Assembly (NCBI RefSeq): GCF_009807035.1
Contig: NZ_WUBI01000001.1
Location: forward strand, 806,001 to 870,000
Length of the DNA stretch: 64,000 nucleotides
Origin: Paenibacillus dendrobii
GTDB taxonomy: Bacteria; Bacillota; Bacilli; Paenibacillales; Paenibacillaceae
Direction: 5' to 3'
Part shown: one piece after another, positions 17,652 to 26,050 of the stretch
Numbering within the stretch: the first letter of the stretch is position 1
Layout of the letters: every line of letters begins with the position of its first letter
The notes under the pieces: model-generated
What the model saw: the letters and a program-made list of their open reading frames with translations, nothing else
What the model was told of the DNA's origin: nothing
Database searches by the model: none
Position numbers and translations under genes: made by a program

Positions 17652-19451
17652 TTAGATCACCTCCTGATCAGATTCTTCCGCCCTTTGTAATTTCGGGAAG
17701 CGGATCTCTACCTTCGTGTACAGTCCCTGCTCACTGTAAAGCTTCAAGCCATTAGGATCGCCAAACATTCGAACAATCCGTTCATGCGTATTGCGTACAC
17801 CCATGCTGGAGAAACGTGAAGGAGTTTCTTCTGTGCCCGCCGTCCCCAACAGTGCATCCATTTGTTCCCGCGTCATGCCCTTGCCGTTGTCCGTTACTTC
17901 GATTCTGAGATCATGAGCCTCCTCATAGACACGAATCAGCACATAGCCCCCATGCCCGGAAGGACCGATTCCGTGCATGATCGCATTCTCGACGAGGGGT
18001 TGCAGCATCAGCTTCAACACCCTGCATTCCAGCAAGGCGTCGTCTTCGATTTCCGTATGTACTTGAATGGGTTCCATATACTTGTATTTCACGATGGAAA
18101 TATAGCTGAACACGTAGTCCAGTTCTTCCCGCACCGTAATAAATTCGTTGGAATTCCCCAGTAAGCCCCGCATGAGCTCGATTAATGAGCCCGACACCTC
18201 TTCGATATTGGGCACCCCGTTCAGCTTAGCCATATATTTGATGGTGTTGAGCGAATTGTATAGAAAATGCGGACGGATTTGAGCCTGCAGCGCGGTTAGC
18301 TCCGCCTCCCTTTTCTTCTTCTCGCTAATCCGTATCCCTTCGAGCAGCCGCTTCAATTCTTCCACCATGCTGATAAAGACGCGATACAACTGACCAATCT
18401 CGTCCTTGGCCGTAATCTCCAGCTTCGGAAAAGATAAATTTCCGTCCTTGACCTGCATCATCATGGATCTGAGCCTCCGAATATTGAGCGTGGTACGGGA
18501 CGAAACCTGATGGGAACCAATCAGAACGACGATAAAGACGATGATCGACACCTCAGCCATCAAATTGCGGATTCGGGTGGATTCGCTGAGCAGCGAATCA
18601 AGCGGAATCAACGCCAGTGTGGTCCAGCCTGTATAGTCGGATAGGCGGCTGACTACGATGTAGGATTTTCCGTTGATTTTTTGTTCCACCGCATTGCCTT
18701 GTCCTGCCAGTTTTTGTTTCAATTGGACTACCGTTTCCATGGAGGGTGTAAAAGAGGTGGGTGTCGATTCGGGTTGATAGACATACCCGTTCTGTTCGTC
18801 AAGAACATATAACATGCTATCCGCTGTCGGTTTTACCCCGTAAGTTTTTTTAATGAAATCGTAGTCCAAATCGACCATGACGATGCCAACAGTCTCGCGG
18901 TTGTAACGAATTTCACGCCCGACGGTAATGGCATCCGCTGTTCCCTCCGGTTTGAAATAGGCATGGCGCGATCCATTGAGCAGCATATAATTGAGCATGG
19001 GTGTTCCCAGAACAGTACGGTCCAGCCATGGACCTCCAGTGAAGAATACTTTCCCGTTCAAGCCGACAACGGCAATCCGTGAAATATAAGGCTTATAGTT
19101 GACTAGACCCGATAGAAATTCCGAAATCCGTTTTTGTTCCTGGAACCACTCATAGCTGATTTCTTCATTCGGGCTCATGATCGTATCGATCACCGTATTT
19201 TTATTGGTCACGACCACCGTGTTTAATCGGTCAATCTCCTCCAGCATAATATTAAAAGACTCATCCGCCTGCCTTATACTGTCGGATACTGAAGTGACCG
19301 CATTATGCTTGATTGTCTCACGCATATTCACATAGACGATGCCGGTAACAGAGACGATGGATAGAAGCGTTATCAGACCGAATGCGGCAAAAATCTTTCC
19401 CTGGAAGCTCCATTGAAGTGAGAACCAGCGTCGAAGGAACATAAGTTTCAT
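17652..19451 (-). CDS. sensor histidine kinase, YesM-like
   Basis: 599 residues. A membrane helix at about 20-43, an extracytoplasmic sensor region to about 295, a second helix at about 299-313, HAMP linker (about 315-370), then the YesM-type kinase core with phospho-acceptor H395 in IRPHFLYNS and an ATPase domain with NAIMHGIG and DNGKGM. It probably senses an oligosaccharide or the loaded lipoprotein outside the cell and phosphorylates the co-transcribed regulator. A GAGGAGA ribosome site precedes the ATG; a weak cre-like site lies 63 nt upstream. Confidence 0.92.
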   Translation of the reverse strand: MKLMFLRRWFSLQWSFQGKIFAAFGLITLLSIVSVTGIVYVNMRETIKHNAVTSVSDSIRQADESFNIMLEEIDRLNTVVVTNKNTVIDTIMSPNEEISYEWFQEQKRISEFLSGLVNYKPYISRIAVVGLNGKVFFTGGPWLDRTVLGTPMLNYMLLNGSRHAYFKPEGTADAITVGREIRYNRETVGIVMVDLDYDFIKKTYGVKPTADSMLYVLDEQNGYVYQPESTPTSFTPSMETVVQLKQKLAGQGNAVEQKINGKSYIVVSRLSDYTGWTTLALIPLDSLLSESTRIRNLMAEVSIIVFIVVLIGSHQVSSRTTLNIRRLRSMMMQVKDGNLSFPKLEITAKDEIGQLYRVFISMVEELKRLLEGIRISEKKKREAELTALQAQIRPHFLYNSLNTIKYMAKLNGVPNIEEVSGSLIELMRGLLGNSNEFITVREELDYVFSYISIVKYKYMEPIQVHTEIEDDALLECRVLKLMLQPLVENAIMHGIGPSGHGGYVLIRVYEEAHDLRIEVTDNGKGMTREQMDALLGTAGTEETPSRFSSMGVRNTHERIVRMFGDPNGLKLYSEQGLYTKVEIRFPKLQRAEESDQEVI

Positions 19452-19513
19452 AGAGTGTTCTCCTCATATAAGAATTTCTTGAATCTACTGATCGATCATC
19501 CGTAATAGGATTT

Positions 19514-19527
19514 TGCAAACGCTTCCC
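19514..19527. promoter_or_regulatory. weak cre-like site upstream of the sensor kinase
   Basis: TGCAAACGCTTCCC shares the AANCG core with the CcpA consensus but has three mismatches at flanking positions. Its placement between the AraC gene and the sensor kinase start is what makes it plausible. Confidence 0.35.
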
Positions 19528-19546
19528 AGAATGGGATTTAGACAAA

Positions 19547-20407
19547 CTATTCCCTTTTTGCTTTCCGGATGGCCAGCGGAGATACATGATAATAGATTTT
19601 AAAGGCTCTGGTGAACGAATATAAGTTGGGATATCCGAGAGAAAGTGCGATCTCGGTTACCGTTGCGTCCGTCTCCTGCAGCAGTTTTTTGGCCTTGTCC
19701 ATGCGGATTTTCTGAATGTACTTGAGCGGAGGCATTCCTACCTCATGGGCAAACATGTTGGAGAAATAAGAGCGATGCACGCCCGCAAAAGCAGCTACTT
19801 GCTGCACGGATATCCCTTCCGTGGCATGAAGCTCCATAAAATCCAAGCAATCATGAATCCACCCGGAAGGTTCTGCCGATGGGGAAACAGCCGTATCGGG
19901 GATAAGGCCGGACAATAGCTTGAAGATAAGTCCTTGCAGCTCCAGCGTGGCAGCCGGCTTCCATCGTTCCTCCCCCGCCAGCGCATCAATCACATGTTCG
20001 ACCGATTCCTCGACACGGGAGGAAACTGCTTTTTGCCGAAACGGACTGCCCGAAGTCAGCCCAGCCAATTCCAATAAGGGCTTGACCCTTTCGCCATCCA
20101 GCGCAAGCCAGCTCATCCGGAGCGGTGAAACCGATGGGAGTATGTAATAGTAATAGGTTCGACCCGGAAACAGACAAAATAAATCACCTTGCTTCAAGTC
20201 CATCCATTTGCCATCGAATTCAAACCGGATCATCCCTTCGTATACAAAGTGGAGACTGTAACATTCAATCCTTTTGGGCCCTACTTTATAGTTGGGCTTG
20301 GCCAAGCTTCTACCTCCCCGAACCGGCCATATGCGTCCCTCTTTATCCAGCTCCCCGGGCGTATAGTAAATAAAATCCGCAAACTCGTAATCATATTCCT
20401 GCAGCAT
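19547..20407 (-). CDS. AraC family transcriptional regulator
   Basis: 286 residues: an N-terminal cupin-like sensing domain (about 1-150) and a C-terminal double helix-turn-helix (about 185-283; VQQVAAFAGVHRSYFSNMFAH and IALSLGYPNLYSFTRAFK). Soluble, with no receiver or membrane part. It starts directly after GGAGGGTGAGGA. It diverges from the sulfatase at 20532 with a shared AT-rich dyad between them, so it probably controls the sulfatase and perhaps locus A. Ligand unknown. Confidence 0.9.
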   Translation of the reverse strand: MLQEYDYEFADFIYYTPGELDKEGRIWPVRGGRSLAKPNYKVGPKRIECYSLHFVYEGMIRFEFDGKWMDLKQGDLFCLFPGRTYYYYILPSVSPLRMSWLALDGERVKPLLELAGLTSGSPFRQKAVSSRVEESVEHVIDALAGEERWKPAATLELQGLIFKLLSGLIPDTAVSPSAEPSGWIHDCLDFMELHATEGISVQQVAAFAGVHRSYFSNMFAHEVGMPPLKYIQKIRMDKAKKLLQETDATVTEIALSLGYPNLYSFTRAFKIYYHVSPLAIRKAKRE

Positions 20408-20464
20408 TCCTCACCCTCCGCTTATTCGATTATTTCTATTCACACACAACAAAATGACAACTCA

Positions 20465-20499
20465 TATATAACAGGAAGCTATTTTAAAATAGTTATATA
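20465..20499. promoter_or_regulatory. nested dyads between AraC gene and sulfatase
   Basis: An outer inverted repeat TATATAAC/GTTATATA (20465-20472 and 20492-20499) encloses a perfect 14-bp palindrome CTATTTTAAAATAG (20479-20492). It is placed centrally in the 124-nt divergent region, as an operator for the AraC protein would be. AT-rich DNA forms such dyads readily, so confidence is moderate. Confidence 0.45.
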
Positions 20500-20531
20500 T
20501 TCAATAGTATTATAAAAGGAGGGGATTAACA

Positions 20532-22070
20532 TTGTCGAGTAAACCTAACATTTTGCTAATTACGAGCGATCAACAGCATTGGAATACGATCGGAGCCTTT
20601 CAATCTGAAATTTCTACCCCGAATCTGGACCGCCTGGTTCATCAGGGGACAACTTTCAACCGGGCTTATTGCCCAAATCCGACCTGTACGCCGAGTCGGG
20701 CTTCCATCATTACGGGCATGTATCCAAGTCAACATGGCGCTTGGACATTGGGTACGCAGCTCTTGGAAGACCGCCATACCGTGGGCCAGGACTTTAAGAA
20801 TGCCGGATATAAGACTGCGCTGGTGGGAAAAGCCCATTTTCAGCCCTTGAAGTCCACCGAGGAGTACCCGTCAGTCGAAGCCTATCCGATTCTTCAGGAT
20901 TTGGAATATTGGCGGAATTTCCAAGGTCCCTTTTACGGATTCGACGACGTCGAACTTGCGCGTAACCATACAAACGAAGCCCATGTAGGGCAGCATTACG
21001 CATTATGGCTTGAAAAACAAGGCTGTGACAATTGGCGGGATTATTTTCTGCCGCCGACGGGAACGATGGACCCTTCGATTACGTACAAGTGGCCCATTCC
21101 GGAAAAATATCATTACAACGCTTGGATCGCGGACCGAACGAACTCCCGCTTGGAAGAATATAAAAATTCCGGCGACAATTTCTTTTTATGGGCCAGCTTT
21201 TTCGATCCCCATCCAGAGTATTTGGTTCCGGAGCCATGGGACACGATGTATGATCCGGACCAACTGACGATTCCATCCCTCGTACCCGGAGAGCATGATC
21301 GTAATCCCCCTCATTTTGGGCTGACACAGGAAGAGAACCCGGATTTCTCGCACCTGATGGAGACTGGGTTTGGCATACACGGCTACCGTTCCCATCACTA
21401 CTACGAATATGGCGACAAATTCCGTTTATCGGATCATGACAAAAAGAAGCTGGTCGCCGTCTATTACGGCATGATCAGCCTAATGGACAAATATATCGGC
21501 CGAATCCTCGACAAACTCGATGAACTCGGACTGGCCGAGGACACCATCATCGTCTTCACGACGGATCACGGTCACTTCTTCGGTCAGCATGGCCTGCAAG
21601 CCAAGGGAGGATTTCACTACGAGGATCTGATCAAACTTCCTTTCATTGTCCGTTATCCGGGGCGGGTGCCGGCAGGCAGACAATCGGATGCCATCCAGTC
21701 ATTGGTCGATCTTGCGCCCACCTTCTTGTCCTTCTGTGGCATTCCGGTTCCGCCCGCCATGACAGGCGTCGATCAAAAGGAGGTGTGGCTCGGTACCAAA
21801 GATGCGGCAAGACAGCACGTCATATGCGAATTCCGGCATGAACCGACGACCATTCACCAGAAAACATACGTGGATAAGCGCTACAAAATCACCGTCTATT
21901 ACAATCAAACCTATGGTGAGATTTTCGATCTTTACAACGACCCTGACGAACTCCGCAATCTTTGGAGCGAACCGGAGTATGAAAAGCTAAAGACGGAGCT
22001 GCTGCTCAAATACGTATGGGCCGAACTTGGCAAAGAACCGCTGCCCATGCCTAGAATACATCACGCTTAA
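20532..22070 (+). CDS. type I sulfatase (arylsulfatase family), cytoplasmic
   Basis: 512 residues with no signal peptide. The sulfatase signature CTPSRASIITG places the cysteine to be converted to formylglycine at C52, with metal ligands in ITSDQQ near the N terminus and TTDHGHFFGQHG later. The start is TTG at 20532, chosen because AAAGGAGGGG sits seven bases upstream and the family-typical KPNILLITSDQ follows at once. The enzyme would remove sulfate esters from an imported sugar; the activating enzyme is not in the window. A Cys-type motif could be matured by an anaerobic radical-SAM system or an FGE. Confidence 0.92.
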   Translation: MSSKPNILLITSDQQHWNTIGAFQSEISTPNLDRLVHQGTTFNRAYCPNPTCTPSRASIITGMYPSQHGAWTLGTQLLEDRHTVGQDFKNAGYKTALVGKAHFQPLKSTEEYPSVEAYPILQDLEYWRNFQGPFYGFDDVELARNHTNEAHVGQHYALWLEKQGCDNWRDYFLPPTGTMDPSITYKWPIPEKYHYNAWIADRTNSRLEEYKNSGDNFFLWASFFDPHPEYLVPEPWDTMYDPDQLTIPSLVPGEHDRNPPHFGLTQEENPDFSHLMETGFGIHGYRSHHYYEYGDKFRLSDHDKKKLVAVYYGMISLMDKYIGRILDKLDELGLAEDTIIVFTTDHGHFFGQHGLQAKGGFHYEDLIKLPFIVRYPGRVPAGRQSDAIQSLVDLAPTFLSFCGIPVPPAMTGVDQKEVWLGTKDAARQHVICEFRHEPTTIHQKTYVDKRYKITVYYNQTYGEIFDLYNDPDELRNLWSEPEYEKLKTELLLKYVWAELGKEPLPMPRIHHA

Positions 22071-22476
22071 AGATGAACCTTTACCTGTAGATATCCGTTT
22101 ATGAAACGTGAACTTAAGAATGCTATACAGATTTAAGATGAATTATCAGCCAAAAATGTAAACCATGACAGCGAATCATCAAACAGAGACAGTCCTGGAC
22201 ATCAAGTGTCCTATATGGCTGCCTCTGTTTGAGTTAAATATATTCATGACTATAAGTTCATTCTAACCGGTCGCTAGACGAGACTCGGATTCCCACAAAA
22301 AATCGATCTTAAAGAACAGATAATCCGGCTCCAAGGAAATGCACCTTCCAAGTTCTCCAGCTGATCCCTTGGTTAGGAACCGAGATTCCTCTCTTCATGC
22401 TATGTACATTCCTCTGAAACTGAACCTTGTCAGGTCTTCTGCGTAATCCACCAGGTTCACTCGATTGATCTACTGT
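22071..22476. other. gene-free stretch after the sulfatase
   Basis: Only the stem-loop at 22180-22231 was recognised. The rest has no open frame with a ribosome site and no repeat. Confidence 0.5.
22180..22231 (+). terminator. stem-loop after the sulfatase gene
   Basis: CAAACAGAG (22180-22188) pairs with CTCTGTTTG (22223-22231), with further partial pairing inside. The following run is not T-rich, so termination would be weak or factor-assisted. Confidence 0.45.
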
Positions 22477-22674
22477 TTAGCTCGCATATTTAAAAGTGCA
22501 TGCTTCACGCACATAGAACTCATCGCCGATTTTCACGACATAACTTGTAATTTGTACAATCTTTCCACTTCCGATCATCTCCTGGCCCATAAAAACAGCT
22601 ACCGGTGTTCCCTCAAGCATTGCGGTATGAAAATGAATCGGTGAAGTTAGTGGCTTCATAAATCTTCTGCTCAT
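22477..22674 (-). CDS. small hypothetical protein, 65 residues
   Basis: A short frame starting with ATG at 22674 after a GAGAGGTG ribosome site. No signal peptide or membrane helix. The C-terminal half (GSGKIVQITSYVVKIGDEFYVREACTFKY) reads like a small beta-barrel typical of conserved Paenibacillus/Bacillus short proteins of unknown function. It is isolated between the sulfatase and the GH16 gene. No function is assigned. Confidence 0.6.
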   Translation of the reverse strand: MSRRFMKPLTSPIHFHTAMLEGTPVAVFMGQEMIGSGKIVQITSYVVKIGDEFYVREACTFKYAS

Positions 22675-22978
22675 CGCGTTTCACCTCTCCCCGAAATTTT
22701 ACCATATTTCATTCGGAAATGGGGACTGACGAGGCATGTGATCATAGTCATTCCCATCATGCGCTGGTCTTCTACCGATTGTTGTGACGGTTGTCCGAGA
22801 AATGTTACTTTCATAAGTTCATTTGATATAAATCCGAAAAAATGAGACAAAACCCAAAAAATAGCGCCTATTCATCCGAATAAGGTATTCGATAGAATGA
22901 AGATACTTCCTTTCGTAAGCGCTTTCTTATTATGCTGCTAAAGCTGGGGAGAACCAATATTTTTCAGGGAGGGAAAAA
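22675..22978. other. upstream region of the plus-strand GH16 gene
   Basis: No gene. It contains the cre-like site at 22914-22927 and the GGAGGG ribosome site just before 22979. A promoter could not be fixed with confidence. Confidence 0.5.
22914..22927 (+). promoter_or_regulatory. cre-like site upstream of GH16 glucanase
   Basis: CGTAAGCGCTTTCT contains the symmetrical core GTAAGCGCTTTC and differs from the cre consensus only at the two outermost positions. It lies 51 nt before the GH16 start, fitting CcpA control of a secreted glucanase. Confidence 0.55.
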
Positions 22979-25600
22979 ATGAAGCCATTCTTTACGACGA
23001 AAAGGTTGGTTAGGAAAAAGACATGGAGTTTGTTGCTGGTGCTCTTGATGCTGACGGGTACCTGCCTCTGGCCAACTGTGAAGGTACAGGCGGCAGCTGG
23101 AACCACCATCTCCTCGATGTCATATTTTTCGGCTGCAGACGGACCTGTCATCACGAAATCAGGGGTAGGCCAAGCCAGTTACGGGTTTGTGATGCCTATT
23201 TTCAACGGGGGCTCTGCCACCTGGAATGATGTTGCCCAAGATTTGGGCGTCAATGTAAAAGTAAACGGCAACTGGGTCGATATCGACAGCGTCGGCAGCT
23301 TTGTCTATAACCAGAACTGGGGTCACTGGAATGACGGCGGTTTTACAGGCTATTGGTTCACGCTCTCTGCAACAACCGAGATTCAGCTGTACTCCAAGAC
23401 GAATGGGGTCAAACTGGAATACCAGCTTGTTTTTCAAAACATCAACAAAACAACCATCACGGCGATGACGCCAACGCAAGGTCCACAAATTACAGCAAGT
23501 TTTACAGGAGGTGCCGGCTTCACCTATCCTACTTTCAACAATAACCCGGCCATCCCCTATGCAGCTGTTGCTGATGATTTGAAGGTGTATGTGAAACCTG
23601 TTAATACAAACAATTGGATCGATATCGACAACAATGCGGCAAGCGGCTGGATCTATGATCAAAATTTCGGCCAATTCACCGATGGCGGCGGTGGCTATTG
23701 GTTTAACGTAACCGAATCGATCAACGTCAAACTACAATCGAAGACATCTCCGGCCAACATCGTGTATACCATTAACTTTGATACGCCCGCAAGAAATTCA
23801 TATGTTCTGACGCCTTATGATGGAACGACTTATACAGCCAATGAGAGCGGCGCCATCGGCATCCCGCTTCCGAAGATTGACGGCGGTGCGCCGATTGGAT
23901 CAGAGCTTGGAAATTTCATATACCAGATTAAGATCAACGGCAATTGGGTGGATTTGGACAACTCCGGCCTGAGTGGATTCATGTATTCGGCGAACGGCTA
24001 CAATAACATGTCCGACGCCAATCAATGGGGATATTGGTCCGATTATATCTATGGGCTGTGGTTCCAGCCGATTCAAGAGGATATGCAGATCCGCATCGGT
24101 TATCCGCTGAATGGGCAAGCCGGCGGTAATGTCGGCAGCAATTTCGTCACTTATACCTTCATCGGCAACCCGAATGCTCCCCGTCCGGATGTCGGCGACC
24201 AGGAGGATATTCCGCTTGGAACGCCGAGCGATCCTTCCATTAACGGCATGAATCTCATATGGCAGGATGAATTTAACGGAACGCAGCTCGACCAAAACAA
24301 ATGGAGCTATGAACAAGGATATTATCTTAATGACGATCCCAATACATGGGGTTGGGGCAATGCGGAACTCGAGTACTACACCGATCATGCGCAAAATGTG
24401 TTTGTGCAGGATGGAAAGCTAAATATCAAAGCCTTGAACGAGCCCAAATCGTTCCCGCAAGATCCGAATCGATATGCCCAGTACTCCTCCGGCAAAATCA
24501 ATACCAAAGATCATTTTTCGCTCAAATACGGACGGGTGGACTTCCGTGCCAAGCTGCCTACAGGCAATGGAATCTGGCCGGCGCTCTGGATGCTGCCGAA
24601 AGATAATGTATACGGCGTCTGGGCCTCTTCCGGCGAAATCGACGTCATGGAGGCCAGAGGACGTTTGCCTGGCTCGGTCAGCGGTACCGTTCATTTCGGC
24701 GGAACCTGGCCAGCGAACCATTATCTTTCGGGCGAGTATCACTTCCCTCAAGGACAAACGATCGCAAACGACTATCATGTATACTCGGTCGTCTGGGAAG
24801 AGGACAACATCAAATGGTATGTGGACGGCAAGTTCTTCTTTAAAGTGACCCGGGATCAATGGTATTCCGCGACAGCACCGAACAATCCGAACGCGCCTTT
24901 CGACCAGGCGTTCTACCTCATCATGAATCTGGCGGTCGGCGGGAACTTCGACGGCGGCCGGACTCCGGATGCGGCCGATATCCCTGCAACCATGCAAGTG
25001 GATTATGTTCGTGTCTATAAAGAAGGAAACGGCCAGAATCCCGGCAACATACCGGTTACCGGCGTTACGGTGAATCCAGCCGCCGCACAGCTGGAGGTCG
25101 GCCAAACCACGCAATTGAATGCCAGCGTCGCGCCATCCAATGCAACGAATACTCAGGTAACATGGTCCGCTGCCAATAGCGGAGTCGCTTCGGTAAGCCA
25201 GAGTGGCCTCGTGACCGGGCTTACGCCGGGCACAACCACCGTCACGGCAACGACCGCCGACGGCAACAAAACATCCAGCGCCACGATCACCGTCGTACCT
25301 CCTCCTTCCACCGTGATCGTCATTGGCGATGAGGTAAAGGGATTGAAGAAAACCGGGGATGATCTGTTGTTCTACGTCAATGGCGCAACCTTTGCCGATT
25401 TGCATTATAAAGTCAATAACGGTGTGCAATTGAACGTAGCCATGACCCCTGCGGCGAACGGTAATTATACCTACCCTGTCCATAACGTGAAACAAGGGGA
25501 TACCATCGAGTATTTCTTCACCTATAACCCTGGGCAAGGGGCACTGGATACCCCTTGGCAGACATACGTTCATGGAGTAACTCAAGGGAAGGCGGAATAA
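22979..25600 (+). CDS. secreted GH16 beta-1,3-glucanase with three N-terminal repeats, Ig-like domain and CBM56-like domain
   Basis: 873 residues. Signal peptide about 1-39; three divergent repeats (about 66-155, 170-268, 285-395), each carrying a W-[VI]-D-[IL]-D motif and a later G-x-x-W-F or YWF; GH16 catalytic domain about 425-680 with GEIDVMEARG, giving catalytic E553, D555 and E558; a bacterial Ig-like (Big_2) domain about 688-770; and a C-terminal module about 775-870 resembling CBM56, which binds beta-1,3-glucan. The E-I-D-V-M-E form is the laminarinase-type motif. No SLH repeats, so it is probably released or held by glucan binding. GGAGGG precedes the ATG. The N-terminal repeats were not matched to a known family. 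Confidence 0.92.
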   Translation: MKPFFTTKRLVRKKTWSLLLVLLMLTGTCLWPTVKVQAAAGTTISSMSYFSAADGPVITKSGVGQASYGFVMPIFNGGSATWNDVAQDLGVNVKVNGNWVDIDSVGSFVYNQNWGHWNDGGFTGYWFTLSATTEIQLYSKTNGVKLEYQLVFQNINKTTITAMTPTQGPQITASFTGGAGFTYPTFNNNPAIPYAAVADDLKVYVKPVNTNNWIDIDNNAASGWIYDQNFGQFTDGGGGYWFNVTESINVKLQSKTSPANIVYTINFDTPARNSYVLTPYDGTTYTANESGAIGIPLPKIDGGAPIGSELGNFIYQIKINGNWVDLDNSGLSGFMYSANGYNNMSDANQWGYWSDYIYGLWFQPIQEDMQIRIGYPLNGQAGGNVGSNFVTYTFIGNPNAPRPDVGDQEDIPLGTPSDPSINGMNLIWQDEFNGTQLDQNKWSYEQGYYLNDDPNTWGWGNAELEYYTDHAQNVFVQDGKLNIKALNEPKSFPQDPNRYAQYSSGKINTKDHFSLKYGRVDFRAKLPTGNGIWPALWMLPKDNVYGVWASSGEIDVMEARGRLPGSVSGTVHFGGTWPANHYLSGEYHFPQGQTIANDYHVYSVVWEEDNIKWYVDGKFFFKVTRDQWYSATAPNNPNAPFDQAFYLIMNLAVGGNFDGGRTPDAADIPATMQVDYVRVYKEGNGQNPGNIPVTGVTVNPAAAQLEVGQTTQLNASVAPSNATNTQVTWSAANSGVASVSQSGLVTGLTPGTTTVTATTADGNKTSSATITVVPPPSTVIVIGDEVKGLKKTGDDLLFYVNGATFADLHYKVNNGVQLNVAMTPAANGNYTYPVHNVKQGDTIEYFFTYNPGQGALDTPWQTYVHGVTQGKAE

Positions 25601-25644
25601 AACCGGACAGGTCATATAGAACGCTCGGTGTGCAAGAAAGATAC

Positions 25645-25683
25645 AATAAGGGCTCCTTCAGACATGAAGGAACCCTTATTTTC
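25645..25683 (+). terminator. intrinsic terminator after GH16
   Basis: AATAAGGGCTCCTTC pairs with GAAGGAACCCTTATT around a six-base loop with one mismatch, followed by TT and AT-rich DNA. It lies about 45 nt after the stop. Confidence 0.8.
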
Positions 25684-25835
25684 ACATTATCATAGCTCTT
25701 ATTAACCAATCATCTATTCCAGTTCAACATAACGATCTATAGCTCGCATAGCTATCGTAGCTCTGTTGTCAGATCACCCTCCCCCGCTCCCTGCATTGGT
25801 CAATCTGTCTCAAGAAACTCACCGTTGGACGTAAA

Positions 25836-25880
25836 AACCAAGGAGCTAAGCAATAATCGGCTGCTTAGATCCTTGGTCTT
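25836..25880 (-). terminator. minus-strand terminator downstream of GH29
   Basis: On the minus strand ACCAAGGATCTAAGC pairs with GCTTAGCTCCTTGGT (one mismatch) and is followed by TTTTACG. It lies 170 nt beyond the GH29 stop. Confidence 0.65.
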
Positions 25881-26050
25881 CGTAAATCATCTTATTTTCT
25901 GTCGTTAGGAACTCGGACAAACCAAATGGTTTCTTTGCCGATGATATTTAATGACTTTGGGATATCCCTTGTTGTAACACATGAAAAAAGAAGAACGGCC
26001 CAGATTCTCCTTAGTAGGAAAATAGGCTATACCATTTATTGGCGGCATGC

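Larger units (their letters stand above)
25601..26050. other. intergenic region between convergent GH16 and GH29 genes
   Basis: No gene is supported. It holds the plus-strand terminator at 25645-25683 and a minus-strand terminator at 25836-25880, as expected between convergent genes. Confidence 0.6.

Noticed and set aside
24419..25615. 398-codon minus-strand open frame opposite the GH16 catalytic region
   Set aside because: Antisense to a clear GH16 gene, Arg/Ile/Gly-rich with no family motif or ribosome site; a frame shadow in GC-rich coding DNA.
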